Assembly: GCA_964625865.1 (NCBI GenBank)
Contig: CAZVEV010000213.1
Coordinates: forward strand, 1-10,857
DNA from: CAZVEV01 sp964625865
Lineage (GTDB): Bacteria; Planctomycetota; Phycisphaerae; SM23-33
Direction of reading: 5' to 3'
Length of the DNA: 10,857 bases
Below are positions 1 to 7,658 of this stretch, piece after piece. Made by a program: the position numbers and the translations under genes. Each line of letters opens with the position of its first letter. Positions within the stretch are counted from its first letter, which is position 1. The notes under the pieces are model-generated. The model did no database searches and was not told where the DNA came from. It worked only from the letters and a program-made list of their open reading frames with translations.

Positions 1-87
1 GCCGGAGTCACAGCCCGGCTGAGAACCCAACAGCAACACGGTCACACAAGCCGCCGCCACGATTCCAACGCGTCCGAAGGTCTTCAT
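1..87 (-). CDS. Putative lipoprotein, N-terminal 29 residues only
   Basis: The first 29 codons of a minus-strand gene run off the left edge. The visible peptide begins MKTFGRVGIV, followed by a hydrophobic stretch ending LLLGSQPGC, then DSG. This has the layout of a signal peptide: basic n-region, hydrophobic core, and a Cys at residue 26 that could be lipidated. The QPGC box departs from the usual L-[AS]-[GA]-C, so secretion is more certain than lipidation. AAAGGG lies six bases upstream of the ATG, and a near-consensus promoter lies about 50 bases upstream, which together support this start. The mature protein is outside the window, so no function can be assigned. Confidence 0.6.
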   Translation of the reverse strand, partial: MKTFGRVGIVAAACVTVLLLGSQPGCDSG

Positions 88-136
88 GTCGCACCCTTTC
101 CCCGGCCCCACGAACTGTCTGCCGGCATCGCCCCGT

Positions 137-165
137 ATTATCCGGGGCGGCGTGTTGAGAGTCAA
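137..165 (-). promoter_or_regulatory. Sigma70-type promoter for the left-edge lipoprotein gene
   Basis: Read on the minus strand, TTGACT (165-160) is separated by exactly 17 bases from GATAAT (142-137). This is close to the TTGACA/TATAAT consensus, and transcription would begin near 130, about 43 bases before the ATG at 87. A 6-bp inverted repeat (GCCCCG 130-135, CGGGGC 143-148) brackets the -10 box and could be an operator. The boxes are seen directly; promoter activity is inferred. Confidence 0.65.
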
Positions 166-224
166 CGGGCCGAGCGTCATCCCGTGTCCGGCAGACTCTC
201 TGGTTCCGGTGTTATGGCGTGAGT

Positions 225-1994
225 TCAGTTCCGAACCCGGCGCAGGTCGATCTTCGCCGCATCGTACTCGTAGAATTCCGTGCAGCCCGTATCGACGCAC
301 TGGCGAAGATGTTTCCGCGCTTCGTCTATCGACCCGCGGGCAAGATAAGCCTGCGCGATGAAGTAATGGGCCTCGCATTGCTGCTCTGCCTGCTTCTGGG
401 TATTCCTGTTCGCTGCGGCACGCAGGCATTCGGCCGGCGTGATCTCGCGCAGGAGCATGCGGATGACGGGCCCGGGCCAGCCGGAGGGCATCATCTGTCG
501 GCGACAGGCGCGCAACATCGGTGTGCCGTCCTGGCCCGCGCGCGACCGAGCGACCCACGCCCAGACGTACCAGTACGCCTTGGAGGACCCCTTGCAGCGG
601 GCGGCCCACTCCCAGTCGCCGGCGGCGGCGGCGAACTGGCCAGCGAAGAATCGTGCGAAGGCCAATTCGGCTCGGTAGTCCGCTTTGCCCGGGTCCGCCG
701 CAGCGCATTTGGACAGGTCGGAGATTGCCCGCGTGTAGTCGCCCTTCTGTCGGTACGCCAGGCCCCGGCAATAGTGGTAAAACATCTCGCCGGGGTCCAG
801 TTCGATCGCTTTGGTGGCCTCAGCTATGGCCCCGTCCTGGTCGCCCTTCTTGTGCAGACAGAACGCACGCCAGCCCAGAAGCTTCACCAGCCGCTCATCC
901 TCCAGGTCGCCCTGGTCAATGGCCTTGCCGTACAGATCGGCGGCCTGGGCCCACTTCTCCCCCTTGCGCTCGCTATCTGCTCGCCAGATGAGGGCCGAGG
1001 TCTCGAGGTCGTCCGGATCGTGGCCGAGCGAGAGTAGAATCGGCTCAAGGAAGGCCATCACTATCACTCCCAAAATGGTGCTCATCACGACGAAGATCAA
1101 CAGATCCTTCCCAAGCGAGACCTTGCCTCCGTGATAGACCACTCCTCGGCCCCCGAGAAACTGCGGAAGCAGCTCCCACTTGAACCACCGACCGTTCAGC
1201 CGCTTGTATTGGCCCGATGCGACAATGAATCGCACCGCGAAGACCGTGAACTCAATAGGCGCCATCAGCAGCGCTACAGCGGCCCCCGCGAACACGTTAT
1301 AGCCCGAGCCCCTGGGCGCACCGAAGTAGACGATCCACAAGGCGAACCAGAAGAACACCCAGTACCAGAATGACGGAAGGTCGACGATGCGACTGAAGAT
1401 GAACGTCGTTACCAGGGTCATGACGAACCCCACGGAAAGCTGCCCCCACAGGAGCGCGAGTGTCTTGTACGCCGCCTGGTGCTCCGGACTCTTATGCCAC
1501 GATCCGGCGCCCTCGTCAGGAGGGGGTTCTTCCTGCGCCTCCGGCGCGGCTTCCTGAGCATCGGTGGGCAACGGGGGAGGCTGGGGGGCCGCCGGGGCTG
1601 TGGCTTGCTCGGACGATGGAACTGTGTCCGAGGTAACCTGTTGCTCTGGAACAGCAGTGCTTTCGTCGCCTGGAGCCCAACCCGCCCGCGGCGGCGTTTC
1701 GCTCTTGATGCTCCGCAAGGTCTTCATAACTGTAACGGCAATCACGAGCAGCACGAGGCCCGCCACCAGGCCGATTGCAGCCAGGAGCCGGTTGCGAAAC
1801 ATCCAGGAGAGAATCGGGATATCCCGAGGCGCGCCCTCGGCGCCCTCGACGACCGGGCCCGGCATCATCACGGGACCAAAAAAAACAGGCCCCACAAGGA
1901 GCAGGAACAACATGGCGCCAACAATCATGATCAGGATGCCCAGAGCAATCCCGCATCCCATTTGTCGACCGGGGTTCTTCTTCTGCTCAGCCAT
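225..1994 (-). CDS. Polytopic membrane protein with C-terminal TPR domain
   Basis: This is a 589-residue protein whose start is fixed by AGGAG six bases upstream of the ATG. Predicted membrane segments lie near residues 14-39, 68-90, 180-202, 207-225, 234-258 and 297-323. A low-complexity Pro/Glu/Ala linker at about 100-168 separates the first pair from the rest. Residues 335-585 form a helical repeat domain with recognisable TPR units, for example AIAEATKAIELDPG (389-402) followed by a unit with GDYTRAISDLSKC (418-430). The last repeat (540-568, EAHYFIAQAYLARGSIDEAR) resembles the final TPR of NlpI-like proteins. TPR domains bind protein partners; the partner here is unknown, and which side of the membrane the TPR faces cannot be told. 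No enzymatic motif is visible. It stands alone, with 137 bases separating it from the next minus-strand gene and its 5' end divergent from the frameshifted lipoprotein gene. Confidence 0.85.
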   Translation of the reverse strand: MAEQKKNPGRQMGCGIALGILIMIVGAMLFLLLVGPVFFGPVMMPGPVVEGAEGAPRDIPILSWMFRNRLLAAIGLVAGLVLLVIAVTVMKTLRSIKSETPPRAGWAPGDESTAVPEQQVTSDTVPSSEQATAPAAPQPPPLPTDAQEAAPEAQEEPPPDEGAGSWHKSPEHQAAYKTLALLWGQLSVGFVMTLVTTFIFSRIVDLPSFWYWVFFWFALWIVYFGAPRGSGYNVFAGAAVALLMAPIEFTVFAVRFIVASGQYKRLNGRWFKWELLPQFLGGRGVVYHGGKVSLGKDLLIFVVMSTILGVIVMAFLEPILLSLGHDPDDLETSALIWRADSERKGEKWAQAADLYGKAIDQGDLEDERLVKLLGWRAFCLHKKGDQDGAIAEATKAIELDPGEMFYHYCRGLAYRQKGDYTRAISDLSKCAAADPGKADYRAELAFARFFAGQFAAAAGDWEWAARCKGSSKAYWYVWAWVARSRAGQDGTPMLRACRRQMMPSGWPGPVIRMLLREITPAECLRAAANRNTQKQAEQQCEAHYFIAQAYLARGSIDEARKHLRQCVDTGCTEFYEYDAAKIDLRRVRN

Positions 1995-2125
1995 CGCGTT
2001 CTCCTAAGCCCGAGACGCCGGGGTTCCCATGAGATGTTGTGCACATAGCCCAAATCTCCCGTGATCTGTCCGGCCCGCATCACCCGGATGGTCTACTGCC
2101 GACCCCCACCCGGGCAGTTAGGCGA

Positions 2126-2153
2126 ATTCTACCCCTTGTGCCTCATCCTGCAA
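2126..2153 (-). promoter_or_regulatory. Weak candidate promoter for the TPR membrane protein
   Basis: On the minus strand TTGCAG (2153-2148) and TAGAAT (2131-2126) are separated by 16 bases, about 130 bases upstream of the ATG at 1994. The match is moderate and the spacing slightly short. No better candidate is visible between 1995 and 2291 on this strand. Confidence 0.3.
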
Positions 2154-2214
2154 GCTCGGATCTCAGATTTCGCATGGCGTGTGCGGCGTCTCCTTTACCA
2201 TCACGCCGGAGCGG

Positions 2215-2243
2215 TTGACATCGGCCGGGCCGGTGCTGATAAT
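2215..2243 (+). promoter_or_regulatory. Strong sigma70-type promoter for the frameshifted lipoprotein gene
   Basis: TTGACA (2215-2220) is followed after exactly 17 bases by GATAAT (2238-2243), one of the best promoter matches in the window. Transcription would begin near 2250, giving a leader of about 40 bases before the ATG at 2292. The -10 box is bracketed by an inverted repeat, GCCGG (2229-2233) and CCGGC (2244-2248). Confidence 0.7.
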
Positions 2244-2291
2244 CCGGCAATACCGGCAGAGCAATTCATAGGGCCGGAGAAAGGGTTTAGC

Positions 2292-2886
2292 ATGAGTAGA
2301 ATCGGGCGAAGTGGCGTTAGTGTGCTGGTTGGGTGTCTCGTACCGGCGGTCCTGGCGATGGGGTGCTCTGACAAGCCGCGCGACAAACCGGTCGATGAAC
2401 CGGAGAATCAGGCCAAGTGCCCATGTAAGAAGGCCCCGGGTAGCCTTTCGGCCGAAATGCGAGTCCTTACCCCGCGACTCGGCGTCTGGAAGAGCGACAC
2501 GGGGATTTCGACCACGCGGTGGGTCCTGGACGGCAAGGGCCAACTGACCGAGCACGCCAATCGCCCCGACTTTATCCGCCGCTTTGAGATAGAGGCCCAA
2601 TCGCCCCGGCAGCCCGGACGCCGTGTTCCTGATCATGTACAATGCCGACAAGAAGCTCTACAACGCATGGCGAGCCGACGATCAGGGCGGCGGCATGATG
2701 TCCACCGGAACGTGGGATGCCGACAGCAAGACGCTGACCTGGGCATGGAAGGACCCGGACGGGACCAGTTACACCGCTCCCGAGCATTTCGTCGACGCCG
2801 ACACCATCACCTGGGAGTTCATCGCCAAGAACCCCCAGGGCCAGGTCGTCAACAAGGGCGGCGGCACCACAAAGCGAAAGAAATGA
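2292..2886 (+). pseudogene. DUF1579-like putative lipoprotein, interrupted by a one-base frameshift
   Basis: The reading frame opens at ATG 2292, six bases after AAAGGG. It encodes a signal peptide with a lipobox-like LAMGC (Cys near residue 21), followed by a Cys/Lys-rich linker. The family-like part runs from the segment around LGVWKSD. After residue 103 (EIEAQ) the frame is lost, but the frame one base downstream continues the same fold, from VFLIMYNADKK through GTWDADSKTLTW and FVDADTITWEF to a TGA at 2884-2886. Removing one C from the CCCC at 2604-2607 joins the two halves as EIEAQSPGSPDAVFLIMY, giving a protein of about 197 residues. The pattern GTWD...KTLTW...DDT.....F resembles DUF1579-type beta-barrel domains; this is my recollection of the family, not a search. 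The break is either a real mutation or a homopolymer sequencing error. The strong promoter and well-kept second half favour a recent or technical break. Confidence 0.7.
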
Positions 2887-2928
2887 AAGTCGGCCCAGCC
2901 GGCAATTCCCCAGCCCTGGCCAGTGTGA

Positions 2929-3060
2929 GAAGGCAAAACCGACAGCCCGAATAATTGGATTCTGTGCCTCGACGGGGCCGCGGAATGGACCAAACGGGCG
3001 CGTCAGCTGATGAACGTGACAGGCATAGAGGATCAGGTGAGAGTCGAACGCTTCCCGTGA
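2929..3060 (+). other. Short open frame, possible C-terminal remnant of a lost gene
   Basis: Between two stops a 43-codon frame without its own start encodes a peptide containing NWILCLDGAAEW and TGIEDQVRVERFP before a TGA. It reads like the end of a folded protein (a strand, a helix and a closing strand), and its third codon positions are GC-rich. No family is recognised. It may equally be chance. Confidence 0.2.
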
Positions 3061-3123
3061 CACGAGGTCACTGACGCACGTACACTCGGAATCGAGTTTT
3101 CTATCAGTTGAAGGAGAAACAGA

Positions 3124-4290
3124 ATGACAGGGCTTCTCAATGGCAAACGTGGCATCCTCAATGATCCCATGCATGGGAGATTCGCTCTGGTTTCCTGCCT
3201 GCTCCTATTGATGTGTTGCTCGGCCTGGGCGGAGGAGAACCTTGTCATCAAGGACACGGACCTGCCAAGCCAGGTTGGGGTCATAGATGCCTACACCGTT
3301 TATGGCGGAGATGGAAAGAAAGCTGCAGCATTTGTGAGAATCTTCGAAGAGTCCATGTCGCTTGGGAAGATTCGCATCACCAGGATGGTGATCTATAGCG
3401 ATGGGAAAGAGCAGGGCACGTTGTGGCGAGCCGTGCAGCCAGATCGCATGGAGGACTATTCCGCCTCAGCCCCCCAGAGCCCCACACACTACCTTCCCTT
3501 GCCGCTCAGCGTCGGCAAGACCGCCAGCGTCAATACTGCATCGGGCGCCAGCACGATTAAGGTGGCGAAAGAGGAGACGATCACCACGCCGGCGGGGACG
3601 TTCAAGTGTCTCGTTTGCGTAGGTTTCCGTAACGGCAAGCAGACCCAGACGCTCTGGGTATCGCCTGGCGTGGGGATTGTCAAGGTGATGCTCCTCAAGC
3701 CGCAACAGACGATTGTTCTGACCAAGCATAAGAAGCCCGACTCCGCCACCCCGCCGCCTGGATCCGTAGCGCTCGTGGATTTCGATTCGGGCAAAGGCCG
3801 GGGCACAACGACTTGTCCAAAGGCTACCTGGGAAGCGACCGGCAGTGACTCTACTCGCATATCGACGACCACGCTGGATGCGACCGAAACCGCACTGAAC
3901 ACCGCAATGTCGCTACGCTGGTCCTACCATGCGGAGAATACAGCCTGGCCGCAAGCCAATATCATGTTAGCAGGGTCTTGGGCAGAAGTCGTCGACCTGA
4001 CCCCCTATGATTCGGTCAGTTTCTACATCAAGGGCTTCAGGCCGGGCGAATGTGGATTCAGTATTCAAGGCATGTCGCTCAATGGAAAAGGCCAGGAATA
4101 CGCTTTCGTTCCGATCAAATACACTACCAAGTGGACAAAGGTGACGATCGAGCTTTCACGCAGAGATTTCGCCAAGATTGATCTGGCAAAGACACTGCTG
4201 TTTGCGCTGGGCCACTACGGCAATCCCAAAGACGACGGCAACGTGATCTGGATCGACGAGATCACCGCCCATAAGAAACAGGGCCAATAA
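3124..4290 (+). CDS. Secreted two-domain protein: DUF3108-like domain plus C-terminal jelly-roll module
   Basis: The 388-residue protein starts at ATG 3124, seven bases after AAGGAG. Residues 1-36 form a signal peptide with a rather long n-region and a hydrophobic core LVSCLLLLMCCSAWA, likely cleaved after AWA. Residues about 45-200 carry the pattern LPLPLSVGKTASV (125-137), TTPAGTFKCL (154-163) and LWVSPGVGIVK (177-187), typical of DUF3108/TapB-like domains of unknown function. A Pro-rich hinge (203-214) leads to residues 215-383. These resemble the galactose-binding jelly rolls of CBM-type modules: VDFD near the start, SVSFYIKG (298-305), TKWTKVTIELS (335-345) and a closing VIWIDEIT (374-381). 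A role in binding a surface or extracellular polysaccharide is an inference; no catalytic residues are recognised. The gene stands alone and convergent with a decayed gene whose fragment touches its stop codon. Confidence 0.8.
   Translation: MTGLLNGKRGILNDPMHGRFALVSCLLLLMCCSAWAEENLVIKDTDLPSQVGVIDAYTVYGGDGKKAAAFVRIFEESMSLGKIRITRMVIYSDGKEQGTLWRAVQPDRMEDYSASAPQSPTHYLPLPLSVGKTASVNTASGASTIKVAKEETITTPAGTFKCLVCVGFRNGKQTQTLWVSPGVGIVKVMLLKPQQTIVLTKHKKPDSATPPPGSVALVDFDSGKGRGTTTCPKATWEATGSDSTRISTTTLDATETALNTAMSLRWSYHAENTAWPQANIMLAGSWAEVVDLTPYDSVSFYIKGFRPGECGFSIQGMSLNGKGQEYAFVPIKYTTKWTKVTIELSRRDFAKIDLAKTLLFALGHYGNPKDDGNVIWIDEITAHKKQGQ
3165..3178. repeat. Perfect 14-bp palindrome over the second in-frame ATG
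   Basis: TCCCATGCATGGGA reads the same on both strands. It lies 41 bases inside the secreted-protein gene and covers the alternative start ATG at 3169. It could be a protein-binding site or chance. No Shine-Dalgarno precedes ATG 3169, so 3124 remains the preferred start. Confidence 0.4.
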
Positions 4291-4673
4291 GCGTCGCGGA
4301 GTTCTGCGCCGCCCAGATACTCGATAATCGCCTCGTCCCACGGCCTGCGCATTGGCCCCCCCATGGTGGAGATCACACGGACGCGACCGACCGCAAAGGA
4401 GGTGCAGATGTACTCCGCGTCGTCGGCCCATCGGCTCTTCGGGTATGTCTCGACGAGGCCGGCCATCGCCTTGAAACTCCCCCTCGTTTGGTTCCGCAGG
4501 TCCCACCCCGCAGCAGCGTCGAGGTAGGCCACCAGCGCGTGCTTCCGCGGCGCCAAGCCCCGCAGATGCTGACCACCCCCAGGCCAGAAGGAGGCAACAT
4601 AACCCCCGATCCCGGCCGTGTCAAGGCCAAAGGTCGATCTGAAGAAGGCCTCGGCTGACGGACTCTGTCCGGT
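4291..4673 (-). pseudogene. Remnant of a helical-repeat (TPR-like) protein gene
   Basis: A frame open from 4673 down to 4215 on the minus strand reads like real protein for about 127 codons: AEAFFRSTFGLDTAGIGGYV, then GSFKAMAGLVETYPKSRWAD and DEAIIEYLGGAELRDAY. The segment ETYPKSRWADDAEY is typical of YfiO/TolA-binding-type TPR units, where P-x-S-x-x-A-D-x-A ends one repeat. No credible start codon or Shine-Dalgarno exists; a stop lies at 4674-4676. The protein-like part ends where it meets the stop of the convergent plus-strand gene, after which the peptide is simply the antisense of that gene. I read this as a gene that has lost both ends. The original function is unknown. Confidence 0.5.
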
Positions 4674-4757
4674 TCAGTCATTCCAGGGCAGACCTGCTGC
4701 GCCCTTCGGCACCCACCTCTCGGCCTGCGGCGTCCGAAATCACCGCCAGCCCCCTCT

Positions 4758-6605
4758 CTACCCCTTTCCCCCCTTCGCTTGGCCGGCTGACGTCGGTGGT
4801 TGTGGCAGGTTCCAGGAGATGACGCCGCCGGTGTAGATCTGCACCAGCCGTCGACCGTCCGGCGACAGCACGGGCCGCCCTTTGGTTCCGCCTTCCAGCA
4901 GGCTGAAGTACGTCCCGCTGGCCAGGTCATAGATGCGCACCTGCCCGTCGACGAAACCGACGCCCGAGTCCGGCATCACCAGCAGGTCGCTGGCGGGGCT
5001 GATGAGGACCCGGGGCCATTTGAGGTGTCCCATGAAGTCGGTTGGCCCGTCTGCGATGGCATATCGGCGGTTCATGGTGGCCAGGTCGATCACCTCGGCG
5101 AGTTGGAGCTTGGCCTTCTCTCGGTAGCGGCGAAGGACAAGCGTCCGTTCATCCGGCGAGACCGCTACGCTGCCATGAATGTAGCCGTGCTTCGGCCAGT
5201 CGATGGCGGGCTTGACCGTCAGCTTTCTCAGCAGCCGGCCGGTCCTGGGGTCCCACACATGGAGGACCTCGAATCGCCGCCTGGGAATGTTCCACCACAG
5301 GCCCGCGGTCAGGATCTTGCCTGACCTGGGCAGGAAATGGAACTGGTACAGCTCGCCGATGAGTCCGTACCTTCCGGGCACGATAGCGGCGACCTGCTTG
5401 CCGGTGGCGGCGTCGAGGATGATCGCTTCGACATCCTTGTTGGGCTTGGCCTTGCCGAGTCGCCAGGACTTGTCCTGCCCACCGACGCGCAGGGCGATCA
5501 ACTTGCCGTCCGGCGAGAACGCGCCGTCCCGCGCCTGCGGCAGTTGGTTCCACTTGGCGCCGTTCTGGACGTTCCAAAGGACCGTCGGCTTATTCCACTT
5601 GCCGAAGCCGAGCGGCGGGACGATGGCCATCAGCCGTTTGCCGTCGGGTGAGAAGGCCAGCGTGCCGACCGATCCGACTTGCCCGGTGAGCGTAACGAGC
5701 GTTTTGCCGGTATCGGCGTCGAGAAGGAGAATCTCGGACCGGGTCGAAGCCCCCGAGCCGAGCCATCGGGCCACAGCGATGCGTTTGCCGTCGGGGCTGT
5801 AGGCACCGGCCGTGCCGAGAAAACTGAGGGTCCTGGTGAACTGGACGGTCGGGCCAGGCAGGGGCAGAATGAGGTTCGGTTTGCCATGGCGCCTGTCAGG
5901 CCTGGCGAAGGTGACCACAGCGTGGCGTGCGTGGCCGAACAGGTCGTCCAGCGAGTGCTGCATCGGCGCGCCGCCGGTGGCGAAGGAGACGTTGTTCTTC
6001 TTGAGCAGCGGGATGGCGGCGCGGATGTCGATTGCCCGGCCGAGATTTCGCGGATGTTTGGCCAGACCGGGGCTGACGATGGCGACGAGGTCGCCGTGGG
6101 TGTCGAACAACCCCGCGCCGGCCAGACCCGGGTTGACTGGGCCGCTCAGCACCAGCACGTTTGGTCGGGCATCCTTGCGGGCCGGGCCATAGTGGGGCAA
6201 CAAGGCCGCGTCATCCTGGGCAAAGTCAATCCCCAGTCGCTTCGGACCGGGCCAGCCGTGACGGACCGGGGCGCCGAGGATGCTCAGGTCCCGCCGGCCG
6301 AGGCTTCGACCGCTGTCGCAGAGCGTCGCTCGGGCCAGACCCGCACCGGCGACTTTCAGGATCGCCAGGTCCAGGCGAGCATCCACAGCCACGACGGTCG
6401 CCTCGCTCGGCCGCCCGCGGAGCAGCACGACGGTCTTCTTGGCCTGGCCGACCAGGCTGGCCAAGGTCAGGATATGGCCGTCCGTGCTGACGACCACGCC
6501 ATTGCCGACCGGTATCGGCGGCGACGTCGGTTTATCGGCCAACGCCCGGCCAGCGCACATCGCGGCCAGGAAGAGCCCCAGCGTCACAGTCGTTCGTCGC
6601 CTCAT
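4758..6605 (-). CDS. Secreted catalytically dead trypsin-like (HtrA-type) domain fused to a WD40-like beta-propeller
   Basis: The 615-residue protein starts at an ATG six bases after AAAGGA. Residues 1-23 are a signal peptide (MRRR, hydrophobic core, ALA cleavage site). Residues 33-205 follow the HtrA/DegP S1C protease layout. GHILTLASLV (43-52) matches the GYILTNAHVV block, but Ser50 sits at the catalytic His position. DLAIL (79-83) keeps the Asp, and NPGLAGAGLF (158-167) matches NPGNSGGPLF but has Ala162 where the Ser nucleophile belongs. It therefore should not cleave peptide bonds. Residues about 262-605 hold repeated blades marked by YSPDGKR, FSPDGKR, FSPDGKL, VSPDERT and LSPDGRR, each near a LLDADTG, LDAATG, WDPRTG or YDLASG turn, as in WD40/YVTN propellers. 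Both parts are protein-binding folds, so a periplasmic scaffold or sensor is the likeliest role; this is inference. The gene is separate from its neighbours. Confidence 0.85.
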   Translation of the reverse strand: MRRRTTVTLGLFLAAMCAGRALADKPTSPPIPVGNGVVVSTDGHILTLASLVGQAKKTVVLLRGRPSEATVVAVDARLDLAILKVAGAGLARATLCDSGRSLGRRDLSILGAPVRHGWPGPKRLGIDFAQDDAALLPHYGPARKDARPNVLVLSGPVNPGLAGAGLFDTHGDLVAIVSPGLAKHPRNLGRAIDIRAAIPLLKKNNVSFATGGAPMQHSLDDLFGHARHAVVTFARPDRRHGKPNLILPLPGPTVQFTRTLSFLGTAGAYSPDGKRIAVARWLGSGASTRSEILLLDADTGKTLVTLTGQVGSVGTLAFSPDGKRLMAIVPPLGFGKWNKPTVLWNVQNGAKWNQLPQARDGAFSPDGKLIALRVGGQDKSWRLGKAKPNKDVEAIILDAATGKQVAAIVPGRYGLIGELYQFHFLPRSGKILTAGLWWNIPRRRFEVLHVWDPRTGRLLRKLTVKPAIDWPKHGYIHGSVAVSPDERTLVLRRYREKAKLQLAEVIDLATMNRRYAIADGPTDFMGHLKWPRVLISPASDLLVMPDSGVGFVDGQVRIYDLASGTYFSLLEGGTKGRPVLSPDGRRLVQIYTGGVISWNLPQPPTSAGQAKGGKG

Positions 6606-6983
6606 CGCAGTTCCTTTACTGAGAGTAACAGGGAATCACTTCCATCCGAGATTTCGCAGATGGTCTTCACCCGACGACCGCCGTCGGCCTTTCTGGTGAT
6701 TCCACCATGAGCTATGAACCGAAAACGCCTCTCCGAACGGTGCGCGCCCGAAGGCCCTGAGGGCACGACTGGCCAACGCGAAGAAGCCCGACAGGGCCCT
6801 CGCGGTCAATACGCCCCAGAGAACACATGTCGCATTGTATCGCTACGGGCGAACTCGTTAATGGGCGCCCGCCACACCCGGACCGCACACGGTTTCAGGA
6901 CTCAACCTCACTGAATCCTGGGCAGAGGTTACTTCCAGAAGCAGGTGACTGCCCCCTGGCTTCCTGGGCCGTGCAACTCGTTG
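6606..6983. other. Intergenic stretch without a recognisable gene
   Basis: Nothing here reads as protein-coding; a 66-codon plus-strand frame at 6714-6914 has no Shine-Dalgarno and an unconvincing peptide. The stretch carries the upstream region of the protease/propeller gene, with an 8-bp inverted repeat GGAATCAC (6632-6639) and GTGATTCC (6696-6703). It also holds the downstream side of the ATPase gene. As the border between ordinary genes and the accessory element, it is where a left attachment site would be expected, but none could be identified. Confidence 0.5.
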
Positions 6984-7592
6984 TCAGGTCGTCAGGACCT
7001 TCTTCGCGGCGGCCGTAACGTCGCCGAGTATGCGTGTTGCGCCGGCCAGCAGCAGCAGGGGCATCGAGATCAGCAACACGATCCCCAAGGCGATCATCAA
7101 GCTCAACATCACGCTCTGCTGCTGAATACCGGGGATGACGACTGCCGCGGCAATCACGACGCCTACGGCCATCCGAATCGGCAGCAGATCGCGATAGACG
7201 ATGTTCTGGACGATTTCCCGCGCCTTGAAGTAGCCGCCGTGCGCCGTGCCGAGCGTGTTGGTGATGTCGTTGGGCGATTTGTCGTCGAGGTCCACGACCA
7301 CGTGCTCAACAATGCGCTGAACCATCCAGTCGATGGTGTCGATGGCCACGGAAACCACGCCGTCTGGCGGGGTCGATGCCAGTTCGGCCAGCCACTTCCG
7401 CATCTCCGGCCAGGTCTGGAGGTACGGCGTGCGCGTCAGTCCCGGTACCACGCCGGCCCCATTCTCGCAATCGATTAGGATTGCGCCGGCCGAGGCGGCG
7501 AACGTCGTTTTGCCCACGCCCGGCTGGCCATAGACGATCATGGTCGGAGGTGACGGCGTGGTTGTGGTGATCAGGGAGTTCATGAGTGTCAT
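6984..7592 (-). CDS. Sak4-like P-loop ATPase, truncated and fused to a membrane segment
   Basis: The 202-residue protein starts at ATG 7592, seven bases after AAAAGGA. Residues 18-138 match phage Sak4-type RecA-like ATPases, which act in single-strand annealing and recombination. The Walker A GQPGVGKTTFA is at 22-32, IDCENGAG at 40-47, the Walker B-like VAIDTIDWM at 82-90, and the AHGGYFKAREIVQNIVYRDL segment at 117-136. In this family the next part should continue the RecA core, with a strand ending in a sensor such as L-x-A-H. Instead residues 139-202 form two hydrophobic helices (141-157 and 162-190, including IALGIVLLISMPLLLLAGA) and a short basic tail. The second half of the ATPase core is therefore missing, and the protein is unlikely to work as Sak4 does. 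It is the last gene of a three-gene minus-strand run behind two sigma-like genes, 66 bases after the second. Confidence 0.75.
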   Translation of the reverse strand: MTLMNSLITTTTPSPPTMIVYGQPGVGKTTFAASAGAILIDCENGAGVVPGLTRTPYLQTWPEMRKWLAELASTPPDGVVSVAIDTIDWMVQRIVEHVVVDLDDKSPNDITNTLGTAHGGYFKAREIVQNIVYRDLLPIRMAVGVVIAAAVVIPGIQQQSVMLSLMIALGIVLLISMPLLLLAGATRILGDVTAAAKKVLTT

Positions 7593-7658
7593 GTGCTGTT
7601 CCTTTTCTCTGGGGGTTCCAGTTCTCTACATTTGCGTGAGAGGCGAATTCTTTTCGGC

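Noticed and set aside
3036..3052. Minus-strand GTTCGACTC resembling a tRNA T-loop
   Set aside because: The flanking five bases do not pair, and no acceptor stem or anticodon arm is present; no tRNA gene was found anywhere in the window.
2572..3174. 200-codon minus-strand frame
   Set aside because: It mirrors the frameshifted lipoprotein gene and the intergenic stretch; no motif and no Shine-Dalgarno.
5679..6710. 343-codon plus-strand frame over the protease/propeller gene
   Set aside because: The peptide has no recognisable domain and lies antisense to a gene with a signal peptide, protease-fold blocks and propeller blades.
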